A stretch of 55,432 nt of DNA, from assembly GCA_947631245.1 (NCBI GenBank), contig CANRKP010000008.1:1-55432 (forward strand). Reading direction: 5' to 3'. Positions 1 to 8,736 of the stretch are shown here, one piece after another; position 1 is the first letter of the stretch; every line of letters begins with the position of its first letter. This stretch comes from an uncultured Clostridia bacterium (lineage in GTDB: Bacteria > Bacillota > Clostridia > Oscillospirales > CAG-272). Below the pieces are notes generated by a model. It was given only the letters and a program-made list of their open reading frames with translations. It ran no database searches and was not told where the DNA came from. The translations under genes and the position numbers were made by a program.

Positions 1-4
1 CCAT
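1..4 (-). CDS. Start codon of a gene running off the left edge
   Basis: Only the first base triplet of this gene is inside the window. On the minus strand a strong ribosome binding site, GGAGGAAAACGCA, is followed directly by ATG at positions 4-2. It starts about 50 bases after the stop of the truncated permease, so it is probably the next member of the same ABC-exporter operon, possibly another permease. Nothing of the product is visible, so its identity is inference only. Confidence 0.45.
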
Positions 5-52
5 TGCGTTTTCCTCCGTTTTGGTTATTTTATTTTACACCATTTCTGAGGT

Positions 53-820
53 TTACACAATATTCGGGATGGACTCGTATTTTGTGCTGCGCGTAATATA
101 GAGGAGCCTCTTTTGCTTTTCTTCTGTAATAAGGCTTCCTACAAACAAAAACGAATGCAGAAGCAAAATAATGTCTGTCCACACATTTTCCATTGACGAG
201 CACACCGCTTTCGACGGCGTCCATTTTATCCCGTCGGCAGATAACGCCCCGTGGTCGTCGGCGCTTTTTTGAAGATTTCGCGAGGCGAAGCTGTCCGCGT
301 CTTGCGGCGCGAATATCGATATCCCGAAAAGCAGATCCTTTTGTCTTTGCACAGACTCGAGGTATTCGGAATAATTTGCGACCTGTTTTTCCTCCTCGTA
401 CATTTCGTTTACAAAAACGCTCTCAAGCTCAAGTGAAGACGTATATCTTAAATAGTCCCCGGCAGCATAGATATCGTAATACTTTTCAAATACACCGGGG
501 CGTTCGGTCATTTCCTGCTCGGCAAAAAACTGCCCGACCTCGCTTTCCTGCATTGAAAGGATGCGAGCGACAAAGGACAAGCCGTCCGTTTTTTCTTTCA
601 GACCGGATACAAATGCGTCCTTTTCTTCCTCCGTCATCTCTTTTATATCCTCTGTAAACATCTTATATGAGGAAAGCTCCGGCGCACTGCCGTTTCCGAG
701 ATTTGTATACCACAAAAAGAATATATTCAGCAAAAGCAGCAAACATAAGGAAAAACGAAAACCGCGTCTGCGATAGACCTTTTGAAGCTCAAAGGATGTC
801 AGTCTCCACACTGTGCCCAT
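53..820 (-). CDS. Truncated ABC-2 type permease subunit
   Basis: The 255-residue product begins MGTVWRLTSFELQKVYRRRG and has one N-terminal transmembrane segment (about residues 18-38), a long charged extracytoplasmic stretch, and the start of a second hydrophobic region (IILLLHSFLFVGSLITEEKQ). This is the opening architecture of ABC-2 permeases that work with the ATPase just upstream. Relatives continue with several further membrane helices, but here the frame stops soon after RLLYITRSTKYE. The start at 820 follows GAGGAGAAAG and overlaps the end of the ATPase gene; an in-frame ATG at 862 lacks a site. The protein is either a degraded remnant or a half-permease completed by the next gene. 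Confidence 0.75.
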   Translation of the reverse strand: MGTVWRLTSFELQKVYRRRGFRFSLCLLLLLNIFFLWYTNLGNGSAPELSSYKMFTEDIKEMTEEEKDAFVSGLKEKTDGLSFVARILSMQESEVGQFFAEQEMTERPGVFEKYYDIYAAGDYLRYTSSLELESVFVNEMYEEEKQVANYSEYLESVQRQKDLLFGISIFAPQDADSFASRNLQKSADDHGALSADGIKWTPSKAVCSSMENVWTDIILLLHSFLFVGSLITEEKQKRLLYITRSTKYESIPNIV

Positions 821-1538
821 CTTTCTCCTCCTCACAGAATAGCTGCATATAAACGTCCTCAAGCCCCGAAGCGTTATATTTCCCGCAAAGCTCTACAACG
901 GGAGCTTGGTCTATAATCGTGCCGGATTTCAACAATATGATCTCTTTTGTTATGGATTCTATATCTGACACGACATGAGTCGAAATCAAAATGATTTTAT
1001 CCCCCGCGAGCGTAGAAATCCGTTCACGGATCCGCACCCGCTCCTTTGGGTCAAGTCCGGCGGTCGGTTCGTCCAATATAATAAGGCGAGGGGTGCCGAG
1101 GATTGCCTGCGCGATAAGAATTCTCTGTTTCATTCCGCCGGAATAGGTGCCAATTGCCCTATCCGCCGCGTCGGTCATATTGACACACGAGAGGACCCTC
1201 GATATCTCGTCGCGCATATTCTTCTTCCGAATGCCCTTCAACGACGCCATATATGAAAGAAACCGGCGTCCTGTAAAGGAATCGTACATTCCCTGCTGCT
1301 GCGGGGCATATCCGAGAATGGAGCGATACGCGGAGCCAAGCTCGGAAATGCTTTTTCCATCCCACTTTACCTGCCCGCAGTCGGGCTTTAAATTGCCCGT
1401 TATAATATTCATTAGCGTTGACTTTCCCGCGCCGTTCGGGCCCAATAGACCGTATATTCCGTTATCAAGTCTCAGCGAAACGGACGCCAGCGCGACCTTG
1501 TCCCTGTATTTTTTTGAAATTTCGTAAAGCTCAAGCAT
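789..1538 (-). CDS. ABC transporter ATP-binding protein
   Basis: This 249-residue ATPase would power an ABC-2 exporter at the inner face of the membrane. All nucleotide-binding motifs are present: Walker A GPNGAGKS (about residues 33-40), Q-loop in GYAPQQQGMYDSFT, signature YSGGMKQR, Walker B LIILDEPTAGLDP and the switch histidine in ILISTHVVSD. It follows the lipoprotein gene with almost no gap and overlaps the permease by about 30 bases, so the three are one operon. The transported substrate cannot be told from sequence. The truncated permease downstream makes it unclear whether the exporter still works. Confidence 0.93.
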   Translation of the reverse strand: MLELYEISKKYRDKVALASVSLRLDNGIYGLLGPNGAGKSTLMNIITGNLKPDCGQVKWDGKSISELGSAYRSILGYAPQQQGMYDSFTGRRFLSYMASLKGIRKKNMRDEISRVLSCVNMTDAADRAIGTYSGGMKQRILIAQAILGTPRLIILDEPTAGLDPKERVRIRERISTLAGDKIILISTHVVSDIESITKEIILLKSGTIIDQAPVVELCGKYNASGLEDVYMQLFCEEEKDGHSVETDIL

Positions 1539-1540
1539 CT

Positions 1541-2947
1541 TTAACGTCCGCTCCCTGTCATTTTTATAGGCGCAAAATTATCTCTGCCGGAAAAAAGGTC
1601 GTCCTTTTCTATAAGCGCGTATCTGTAGCCGTGGACGGTAAAAGAGCCGTCTTTTCTCGGCGTCACATCGCTGTCGTAAATCACAAGGACAAATTCACCC
1701 GCAGGCGCGACGATGTCAAGGCTCGAACCTGTAGATCTGTCAACAAGCCCGCAGTGGCTTATATCGCCTGTTTCGGTATCGATAAAATATAAGGTCTTGT
1801 CTTTATCGCTGCGTGTATAAAGCCTGCCGTCGATAATGCCCCAAAGTTGGGTATCGGGGACCGTGCAGAGCGTACTGCTCGCCCCCGTATTCAAATCTAC
1901 GCTTATTATTTCGCCGTCCTTTCCAAGGTACAGTTTGTTTTTGTCGACCTCGACCTCATAGAGTAATTTTTTCTTCCGATATATCTCATGCCGAGTCCCG
2001 CTGTCAACGTCGACAGTTGCAAAAACACCCGATGAGCCTTCATATTTGGAGCTTTCCTCCGAATGCTTCTCCTCCTCCGACAACTCGCGTCCAAAATCTA
2101 TACCGTAAAGGATCAGCCTTCGTCCAGAACAGCCGATGATGTCCCAGTCGATGTTGTCGCCGAAATTCATTGAGAAGAGCGCAGTCTCTTTTTTCTGAGC
2201 AAGGTCGAGATATACGAGCTTCCGTTCGGCGGAGGTCTGATATGTAAAACCTTCGCCCACCTCCGTTGTCACCTTTTTCGTAATAAAAAACAGCCCGTCG
2301 CCGTCTCCCGCGGCGATATCTTCAACGGTCACGGACGGATCGAACGTATAGAGCTTTTCTCTGCCCGTTCCGTCAAGATTCGCCCTGTAAAGAACAGTCG
2401 GTTCCACTTCGACGGCGGCGCCCGAACCGTCACCGAGAACGCCCATCACGGCGGAACCGTCATGGTCCTGCTCCTTACTAAGGATAAAGAGGCTGTCATT
2501 CATAACAAACAGCGCCGTTGAAAAGCCGAATTCATCGGTCGGAAAAACCGATGTGCAGTCAGCGGTATTATGACTGCACGACGCGTCGCTGCAAAGGTAT
2601 ATCTCCTGTCTTGCGGCAAAATCCATATACATCAGATGCCACGCTTCACGCCCGTCCGAAAGGCGCTCAGCTTCGAGCGTCAGATAGTAATACCCGTTTT
2701 CGGTAAAGCTTTCGGCGTACTGCCTCTGCATATGATATAGCAGCGACAGCTCTCCCTTTGATTCCGGCAAAATATCCTTGCCGCCCTCCGCAGGCGCAGA
2801 CCCGTCCGCGTCATCGGGTCCTGCTGTCGGCACGCTCCCGTCAGTTTCCGTCGGCTCTGCTTTTGACACGGCATCCTTGCCGCAGGCGCAGATAAATAAC
2901 AGCGCCGCAAGCGTAAGCAGCAGCATTGTGCAAATCCGTTTCTTCAT
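1541..2947 (-). CDS. Lipoprotein with beta-propeller-like repeats, exporter-associated
   Basis: The 468-residue protein has a lipoprotein signal peptide: lysine-rich start, hydrophobic core and lipobox ICAC with lipidated Cys22, followed by a Ser/Thr/Asp-rich linker. The rest is beta-rich, with repeated blade-like units such as LYRANLDGTGREKLYTF, KKLLYEVEVDKNKLYLG and LYFIDTETGDISHCG, as in the DUF5050/propeller lipoproteins of Clostridia. It should sit on the outer face of the membrane. It opens an operon with the ATPase and permease and has its own promoter with the same operator as the neighbouring regulator gene. A sensory or substrate-binding role for the exporter is plausible but inferred. 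Confidence 0.8.
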   Translation of the reverse strand: MKKRICTMLLLTLAALLFICACGKDAVSKAEPTETDGSVPTAGPDDADGSAPAEGGKDILPESKGELSLLYHMQRQYAESFTENGYYYLTLEAERLSDGREAWHLMYMDFAARQEIYLCSDASCSHNTADCTSVFPTDEFGFSTALFVMNDSLFILSKEQDHDGSAVMGVLGDGSGAAVEVEPTVLYRANLDGTGREKLYTFDPSVTVEDIAAGDGDGLFFITKKVTTEVGEGFTYQTSAERKLVYLDLAQKKETALFSMNFGDNIDWDIIGCSGRRLILYGIDFGRELSEEEKHSEESSKYEGSSGVFATVDVDSGTRHEIYRKKKLLYEVEVDKNKLYLGKDGEIISVDLNTGASSTLCTVPDTQLWGIIDGRLYTRSDKDKTLYFIDTETGDISHCGLVDRSTGSSLDIVAPAGEFVLVIYDSDVTPRKDGSFTVHGYRYALIEKDDLFSGRDNFAPIKMTGSGR

Positions 2948-2995
2948 AAAAAAAGACCTCCCCGTATCATCAAAAAATGATTTACAGGGAGATCA
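2948..2995 (-). terminator. Hairpin plus T-run ending the kinase transcript and covering the next RBS
   Basis: On the minus strand GATCTCCC pairs with GGGAGGTC (one G-U), an inner ATCAT pairs with ATGAT, and seven T residues follow immediately, giving an intrinsic terminator shape. The 3' arm contains the ribosome binding site GGGGAGG of the lipoprotein gene and the T-run abuts its ATG. The 5' arm overlaps the -10 box of the lipoprotein promoter, so transcripts starting there would lack most of it. The hairpin would therefore form only in read-through RNA from the kinase gene. Confidence 0.6.
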
Positions 2996-3023
2996 TATAA
3001 AATATTGGTCAAGAAACGGTCAA
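2992..3023 (-). promoter_or_regulatory. Response-regulator-type promoter of the lipoprotein/ABC operon
   Basis: The minus strand reads TTGACCGTTTCTTGAC, ten bases, then a -10 box TATGAT. The two TTGAC half-sites are 11 bases apart, the spacing typical of OmpR/PhoB-family direct repeats, and they replace a normal -35 element. The operator overlaps the stop codon of the kinase gene. The same repeat with the same ten-base spacing precedes the response regulator gene, so this is probably the target of that regulator. Confidence 0.65.
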
Positions 3024-4321
3024 ACCGCAAAAATAATTTTTGTTACGGCGCCGTGCGGGATATTGTTCGACAACTCGAGCTTCCCTCCGTGCTTGCGGCA
3101 AAGTATCCTGCTTATCGTAAGTCCCATACCGCAATGCCCGTTCTCATCCGTCATGGGCAGCAAGAGCATATTTCGGCTGTTCAGTATCTCTTCCGGATAC
3201 CCTATGCCGTCGTCCGAAACGGTAACTTCGAGCATACCGTCTTCCGAGGCGAAAGAAACCGACACAGTTTTCTTCGCAAATCTTAATGAATTGCCGACGA
3301 TGTTCTCAATCACGCGGTATAAAACGGACGTATCTATAAAAATCGTTTCCGCCGCGGCAGTATCCGTTACGCGAAGCTCAATGCCGCACTCTGATGCCAT
3401 AACTGACAAATCTTCCGTAATATCGGCAATAAGCTCGCTTTTAAAAACGGGCGCGCGGTGAATTTCAATATCGTCAAGCTGATCGATCTTTCTGACGGAT
3501 TCCGTATATTGTTCGAGCCTTTTTGTGGCTTTTTCGATATTGTCAACGGTTTCTTCGATTTTTTCGGATGACATGCTCCCCGCCCGCAAATTAAGCTGCA
3601 AATACTCCGTATACCCTTCGATTATGGCGATAGGATTTCTCAGATCATGCGCGACAGACGCTTGAACGGCTCTTCTTTCCTCGATCATTTTCCACATCTC
3701 GCGGTTGTTTTCGTACAACGCCTGCCGCATTTTTTCAAACGAGCGGCACAGCTTCCCCATCTCATCTTCTGCGTCATACGACAGCTTAAAATCAAGATCG
3801 TTTCCCACGATCTGCTCTGTAGCATCGGAAAGGAGCTTTAACGGGCGGCAGAGCTTCCGGCGGTAGAAAGTAAAACCGCAAACGAGAACTCCGCATACGG
3901 ATATGGCAAAAGGCAGGACAACCATCGCGGCGCCGCTGAGCCGATAGAGTATTTTCTTTTTCGGAGTAAGCGTTGAGAACGGATCTCTGAGCTTTCCGAG
4001 AGCCACGGCAACTGACGTCGGGTCGATAAAGTCCGGCACGGGCTCTCCGTTCTCATCTTTCTTTACTAGCATAGAAGGAAGTTTGCTGTTCTCTCCCATA
4101 TGCATCGTAACCGTGTAATTCTTTGTCTCTCCGTCTGCATTTTTTGCCGTGATGGACACGTCTATCCTCCCGGGATCGGGTATAAGACTGTTCCTTATTG
4201 CAAGACAAGCGAACACCGCGAGAAGAGAGGCGGCAGTGACAAAGGCAAACGTTATAAATACAGTGAATATAAAGGACTGCAAAAGTCCCATGCTGCGGTA
4301 TTTCTTCTTTAACCATTCCAT
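3020..4321 (-). CDS. Sensor histidine kinase
   Basis: This 433-residue kinase has two transmembrane helices (about residues 15-43 and 127-152) around an extracytoplasmic sensor loop of roughly 85 residues, then a HAMP-like linker and a dimerization domain with the phospho-acceptor His225 in SVAHDLRNP. The ATP-binding domain shows an N box (IENIVGNSLRFAKK), G1 (DDGIGYP) and a GMGL motif. The ATG at 4321 overlaps the end of the response regulator gene, giving translational coupling; an in-frame GTG-type extension to 4339 is less likely. It pairs with the regulator and probably controls the lipoprotein/ABC operon downstream. The signal is unknown. Confidence 0.93.
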   Translation of the reverse strand: MEWLKKKYRSMGLLQSFIFTVFITFAFVTAASLLAVFACLAIRNSLIPDPGRIDVSITAKNADGETKNYTVTMHMGENSKLPSMLVKKDENGEPVPDFIDPTSVAVALGKLRDPFSTLTPKKKILYRLSGAAMVVLPFAISVCGVLVCGFTFYRRKLCRPLKLLSDATEQIVGNDLDFKLSYDAEDEMGKLCRSFEKMRQALYENNREMWKMIEERRAVQASVAHDLRNPIAIIEGYTEYLQLNLRAGSMSSEKIEETVDNIEKATKRLEQYTESVRKIDQLDDIEIHRAPVFKSELIADITEDLSVMASECGIELRVTDTAAAETIFIDTSVLYRVIENIVGNSLRFAKKTVSVSFASEDGMLEVTVSDDGIGYPEEILNSRNMLLLPMTDENGHCGMGLTISRILCRKHGGKLELSNNIPHGAVTKIIFAV

Positions 4322-4986
4322 TTGTACCCGACTCCCCACACCGTTTCAATGTATTCGCGTCCTGTCGCAAATCGCAGCTTTGAGCGGATCTTTCTGATAT
4401 GCTCCTTTACAACATTGCTGTCGCCATCCGCGTCAACGCCCCATACCGATTCATAGATCCTCTCTTTATCAAATATCTGTCCTCTGTATGTCATCAGAAA
4501 TTCCGTTATATCAAACTCCCTTTTCGAGAAAACGATCTCCTCAGTCCCGTAAAAAGCGCGGCGCTCGTTAAGATCCATGATAAGACCGTCGGCAGTCGTG
4601 AGGACAGCGGCCCTTTTCCTGCTTCGCTGTTCGCGCCGCAGATGGGCGTCTATCCTCGCCGTAAGCTCCTTTAGGCTGAACGGCTTTGTGATATAGTCGT
4701 CGCCTCCGAACCCGAATCCGTTTATTATATCCTGTTCCGCGATACGCGCCGTTAAGAAAATAATGGGGCACGCGACACGATCGCGTATGCTTCGGCACAA
4801 TTCAAAGCCGTCGCCGCCGGGCATATTGATGTCAAGCAATATTAGATCGGGTCGTTTTTGCAGCTCTCTTAGGGCTTCACCGCTGTTGTTGGCCGCAAAA
4901 GCCTCATACCCGCAATCCCTCAGATGCTCCGACAAAAGATCGGTAAGCATTTTTTCGTCATCAACGATAAGAATTTTATGGCTCAT
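4309..4986 (-). CDS. OmpR/PhoB-family response regulator
   Basis: The 225-residue regulator has a receiver domain (acidic pair in LIVDDEK, phospho-acceptor Asp52 in LILLDINMPG, conserved Thr and Lys in FLTAR and YITKPF) and a C-terminal winged-helix DNA-binding domain ending in the usual VWGVGYKW. The start at 4986 was chosen because GGAGGAT sits seven bases upstream; a 16-residue in-frame extension has no site and would overlap the promoter. It precedes and overlaps its kinase. The tandem operator in its own promoter and in front of the lipoprotein operon suggests autoregulation plus one nearby target. Confidence 0.94.
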   Translation of the reverse strand: MSHKILIVDDEKMLTDLLSEHLRDCGYEAFAANNSGEALRELQKRPDLILLDINMPGGDGFELCRSIRDRVACPIIFLTARIAEQDIINGFGFGGDDYITKPFSLKELTARIDAHLRREQRSRKRAAVLTTADGLIMDLNERRAFYGTEEIVFSKREFDITEFLMTYRGQIFDKERIYESVWGVDADGDSNVVKEHIRKIRSKLRFATGREYIETVWGVGYKWNG

Positions 4987-5013
4987 TTTTATCCTCCGGG
5001 CACACTCTGTTTT

Positions 5014-5045
5014 ATTATAACAGACAAAAGTCAAGAAGCGGTCAA
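5014..5045 (-). promoter_or_regulatory. Autoregulated promoter of the response regulator/kinase operon
   Basis: Reading the minus strand: TTGACCGCTTCTTGAC, ten bases, TATAAT. The direct repeat of TTGAC with an 11-base period matches the element at 2992-3023 in 15 of 16 positions, and the distance to the -10 is identical. No standard -35 lies at 17 bases, which fits a promoter that needs a bound OmpR-type activator. Confidence 0.65.
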
Positions 5046-5095
5046 TTTTTTTGTCTCTTTTTGCTTTATTTTACCCTTCGGCTCATTTATACAAA

Positions 5096-5135
5096 GACAG
5101 CACAGAAAGATCATTCTCTCTGTGCTGCCTTTTTT
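5096..5135. terminator. Intrinsic terminator hairpin after the GH78 gene
   Basis: GACAGCACAGAAAGA on the plus strand pairs with TCTCTGTGCTGCC, with a short loop. Six T residues follow on the plus strand and a weaker T-tract follows on the minus strand. It lies just past the rhamnosidase stop and upstream of the regulator promoter, so it most likely ends the minus-strand GH78 transcript. Confidence 0.7.
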
Positions 5136-5162
5136 CGTCAGCCGCGCTTTTGCGGCGATTTT

Positions 5163-8100
5163 TCAGTTTACGGTGAAGGTATACGTTCCCGAGCCGAGTT
5201 TTTCGGTCACTATAAGATATCTTCCGTCCTCTGTCATCTCGGTGTTGACATCCGCGCCGTCAAGCGCGACCGTCTGTCCCTCTCCGAGAACGGGAATATA
5301 TACGTTTGCCTCGACGCCGACAGGCAGCGTCACGCTGAGCGTGAATTTGCCCGCCCCGGCGTCGCGCTCCCACGAAGACGTGACGCAGCCGTGCACCGTG
5401 TCGACGGTGCCGGAGACGCTCGTCAACCCGTCTATGACTGACGGCTTTACGTTTATGACGTCATATCCCGCCTCGGCGGCGCTGACGCCCGCGAGGTATT
5501 TTGTGAACCATTCCTTGACGTGCCCCATCATCGCATGGTTGCGGGAACGCGCAAGACCGTACCAAAGCTCTTCAAAATTCCAGTATTCGGGGAGCGTCGT
5601 CAGTCCCTTATCGATGAAATACTTGTAGCTTGGCATAGTATCATTCGTCACCATTTTGTAAATGACGTCGCTCCTGCCTCCCTCCGCGAGGGCGCAGAAC
5701 ACCTGACGCAGACCGACTTCGCCCGAGGTGAGGTGATAATCTGCCTTTTTTATTGCCGAAACGAGGCGCTCGAGCGCTTCTTCCCTGTTTTCCTCGAGCA
5801 CGATGCCGCTGTAAAGCACACATCCGTAGCTTGACTGCGTGCCGTTGCCGTAGAGGTATTTCTCATTGCAGCACTCGGAGTTTTTGTGGAACGCGTCCTT
5901 TATTTTATCCGCAAGCGCAAGATAGCGCTCCGCATCCTCGCTCTCGCCTCTGACCTCCGCGATCTTCGCCATCGTCGCCGCCATGCGGTAGTATGCCGTC
6001 GTTTCGACGAGCACGACCGGCGTCGTCCCGTATGACGTCATCTCGCCCCATTCGCCCATGTTTCCCTGTGTGACAAGACCGTTTCTCGCGACGTTCTTTT
6101 CAAGGTAGTCCATGTATTTTTCCATTGCGGCGTAATTTGAGTCACTGAAGATCGCTTTATTTCCGTAGGTCTCATAATACTGCCATGCCGTAAAGATGAC
6201 GGAGCCGTTCCAGTTGAGGTCCTCGGAAAGCCCGTTTATCGTGAAATACTCGGGCGCGATAGCGGCGATCCTGCCGTTTCTGTACTGAGCGTCCGTCATG
6301 TCGCGGACGAGCTTCGGTATCCATGAGCTTATGTCATATGTATGCGCCATCGAATAAAACATAAGTCCGGGCGTTTCGAGCCAACCGAGCTTTTCTATCT
6401 GCGGGCAGTCGGTGAACGTGCTGTACATATTGCTCTCGATCGAGCGCTCCGTCAGCGTATTTATTTCGTTCAGTATCTCGTCCGAAGATTTAAATGAGCC
6501 CGTCTTTTCGTTGTCTGTTCTGAGGATGTAGCCGACGAAATTCTCGTTTGTCAGCTTTATCTCCGACGGAACGACGACCTCAAGATATCTATATCCGTGG
6601 TAGCAGAACCTCGGATGCCAGCTCTCCTCTCCCGTCCCCTTTGTGATATATGTGTCATATATGAGGTCTCCGTTGATGCTCGCGCTCTGCGTGCACGACG
6701 CCTGATTGATATGCCCCGCAAACCCGTCAAACGTGTCGACCTCTGCGGGATACATTTTCACCGTCTGCCCCGCGGCGGTAGACTTGACCGTTATCTCCGG
6801 GAAGCCGGCGCCGTTTCTGCCCATGTCGACAAGATACGTCGATATGCCGTCCCGCTCGCTCTTTTTTGTCACCTTTATTTTATCGGAGCCGACCGTGTCA
6901 TTCTCCTGTATCGCAATGGGCTCGAATTCACGTCCTACAAGCTCGCCCGCCGGTATCTCGTCCTCAGGTATCAAGGACGCATGTCCCCATTCCGAACGCG
7001 CGATCGCGGGGTCGATGTCGTTCCATCCCTCAATTTCGAGACCTGCGTTGTAATCCTCCCCGCCGTACCAGCTGTTTTCCGTTATCGGGCTTTCGACATA
7101 CGCCCATGTACCGTCCGTTCCGATAATGTCGCGGCTGCCGTCCGAATAATTTATTACGACCTGCGCGATTCCCTTTGGCTCGCCGAACATCCCCTTCACC
7201 TCGGACTCGCCTCTTGCGTCGTCGGTCTTGTAATAACGACCGAACTGACGGTGGATGCGGTAGTTTGCGTACTGACCGTTGCCGAGCAGGAACGAAACGG
7301 CGTTTTTGCCTTCTTTCAGGATGTCGGTGATATCGTATGTGCAGTAATATACCGTGTCGCGCACGTCGCTCTCGCCCGGGTTGAAGAACGTGCCCTCACC
7401 GAGCACTTTTCCGTTTACATAAGCCTCGAACATCCCGAGCCCGCTTATGTAAAGTCTCGCGGATGAGACCTCTGCACCGTCCTTTGTCTCAAATTCACGG
7501 GAGAGTATCGGCGCGTTCGACGCAGAACCCGAAGTCCCGCTGACCGTAGGCGCGTTTGTGACTTCGATCATCTCCCCTATCGCCGTATACGACACACCAT
7601 CGCCCGACGTTTCGTAATAATATTTTTTCGGATAGTTCGGGCAGACGTCCCCGTCGGTCGAGGCGCTGTCAGTGCGGCATACAAGGCGCACCTCGTCATA
7701 CGTCACCGCCTCGCCGAAATCGAGCGTTATCTCTATAGGAGAGGCATATGAGGGGCGCGCAGACGTGTTTGAGGTATAACCCTGTGACGTGCTGCCGTCT
7801 ATAAGATTTTTCTTGTCCCACTGGCTCCCGTATGAAAACGAATTTGCCGCGATGACTGCGGTTTTGTCAGGAAGCTCCACCTTTTTGCCGCCCCGATAAA
7901 GCTCGAGCTCCATTATCTGCACGCGGAATATGACGCCGCCGAGATTGCCATCGTTATATTCACCTATCGCCGCAGGACCTGACTCCGAGACGTTTATCTT
8001 CAAATACCTGCCCGTCGTCTCCCCCACCTTGTCGGAGAGGATATATCCCGCCGAGGTTTTCTCTTCGACCTTGTCGGGCATGAGAGATGCCAATACGCTT

Positions 8101-8621
8101 TCCGTGCCCGCGCCTATCCATTTGGCGCTCCAGTCGCTTTTTTCAAGAAGACCTGTCTCAAAATATGCCGCGTCCGAGAACGGGGTCTCCTCCCCGCTGC
8201 GATCCCATACCTTCACCTGCCAAAAAACGCCCTGCATAGATGAGAGCGGCTTGCCGCCGTACACGATGCCGTAGTTGTCTTCGCCCTCGACTTTGCCGGT
8301 ATCCCATATGTCGTAGTCGCCGCTTTCGAGCTTTTCTCTCGTTGACGACGCCGCTATGCGGTACGCGGTCTGCTTCTGTCCGCGCACATCGGAGCCGAGC
8401 CTCCAGCTGAAGACGGGCTCCTTTGTATTTATCCCTATGGGGTCGACAAGATTTTGTGTCCGCAGACCTGATATCTCCATATCGGCGCTCTCCTTCCCGC
8501 TGTCGTCCGTGTCGGAAGTCTCGTCCCCGCCTCCGCCTTTTTTGCCGCACGCGGCAAAGCCAAGCAGCATAGAGAGCAGAAGCAGCGCGCTTATGCACCT
8601 TATTTTCGTATTCCGTTTCAA
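5163..8621 (-). CDS. Alpha-L-rhamnosidase-like lipoprotein (GH78) with a discoidin-like insert
   Basis: The 1152-residue product starts at a TTG preceded by GGAGG; the longer frame to 8684 has no site. A signal peptide ends in lipobox FAAC, then a Gly/Asp/Ser linker, so the enzyme is tethered outside the membrane. Domains in order: an Ig-like rhamnosidase N-domain (DPIGINTKEPVFSWRLG), a DWSAKWIGA segment, an inserted discoidin/F5-8-like module (about residues 200-350), the second N-domain (YISGLGMFEAYVNGK), the (alpha/alpha)6 catalytic domain with TDCPQIEKLGW, and a C-terminal beta domain. The family removes terminal alpha-L-rhamnose from pectin and plant glycosides. It has its own promoter and no sugar transporter nearby. 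Confidence 0.88.
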   Translation of the reverse strand: MKRNTKIRCISALLLLSMLLGFAACGKKGGGGDETSDTDDSGKESADMEISGLRTQNLVDPIGINTKEPVFSWRLGSDVRGQKQTAYRIAASSTREKLESGDYDIWDTGKVEGEDNYGIVYGGKPLSSMQGVFWQVKVWDRSGEETPFSDAAYFETGLLEKSDWSAKWIGAGTESVLASLMPDKVEEKTSAGYILSDKVGETTGRYLKINVSESGPAAIGEYNDGNLGGVIFRVQIMELELYRGGKKVELPDKTAVIAANSFSYGSQWDKKNLIDGSTSQGYTSNTSARPSYASPIEITLDFGEAVTYDEVRLVCRTDSASTDGDVCPNYPKKYYYETSGDGVSYTAIGEMIEVTNAPTVSGTSGSASNAPILSREFETKDGAEVSSARLYISGLGMFEAYVNGKVLGEGTFFNPGESDVRDTVYYCTYDITDILKEGKNAVSFLLGNGQYANYRIHRQFGRYYKTDDARGESEVKGMFGEPKGIAQVVINYSDGSRDIIGTDGTWAYVESPITENSWYGGEDYNAGLEIEGWNDIDPAIARSEWGHASLIPEDEIPAGELVGREFEPIAIQENDTVGSDKIKVTKKSERDGISTYLVDMGRNGAGFPEITVKSTAAGQTVKMYPAEVDTFDGFAGHINQASCTQSASINGDLIYDTYITKGTGEESWHPRFCYHGYRYLEVVVPSEIKLTNENFVGYILRTDNEKTGSFKSSDEILNEINTLTERSIESNMYSTFTDCPQIEKLGWLETPGLMFYSMAHTYDISSWIPKLVRDMTDAQYRNGRIAAIAPEYFTINGLSEDLNWNGSVIFTAWQYYETYGNKAIFSDSNYAAMEKYMDYLEKNVARNGLVTQGNMGEWGEMTSYGTTPVVLVETTAYYRMAATMAKIAEVRGESEDAERYLALADKIKDAFHKNSECCNEKYLYGNGTQSSYGCVLYSGIVLEENREEALERLVSAIKKADYHLTSGEVGLRQVFCALAEGGRSDVIYKMVTNDTMPSYKYFIDKGLTTLPEYWNFEELWYGLARSRNHAMMGHVKEWFTKYLAGVSAAEAGYDVINVKPSVIDGLTSVSGTVDTVHGCVTSSWERDAGAGKFTLSVTLPVGVEANVYIPVLGEGQTVALDGADVNTEMTEDGRYLIVTEKLGSGTYTFTVN

Positions 8622-8655
8622 AGTCCCGCCTCCGAAAAGTTTAATCCTTATTAAC

Positions 8656-8684
8656 AATATATCACTCGGCACACGAACTGTCAC
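8656..8684 (-). promoter_or_regulatory. Promoter of the GH78 gene
   Basis: On the minus strand GTGACA, a 17-base spacer and TATATT form a sigma-A-type promoter about 35 bases upstream of the TTG start. The -35 matches consensus at five of six positions. Confidence 0.5.
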
Positions 8685-8736
8685 TGTTTGATTTCGGCAG
8701 ACTTTATTTGCTTTATATGACCTTTTTTAACAACAT

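Noticed and set aside
6597..7466. 289-residue plus-strand frame inside the GH78 gene
   Set aside because: Antisense shadow with no ribosome binding site or recognisable motif; the GH78 frame is continuous across it.
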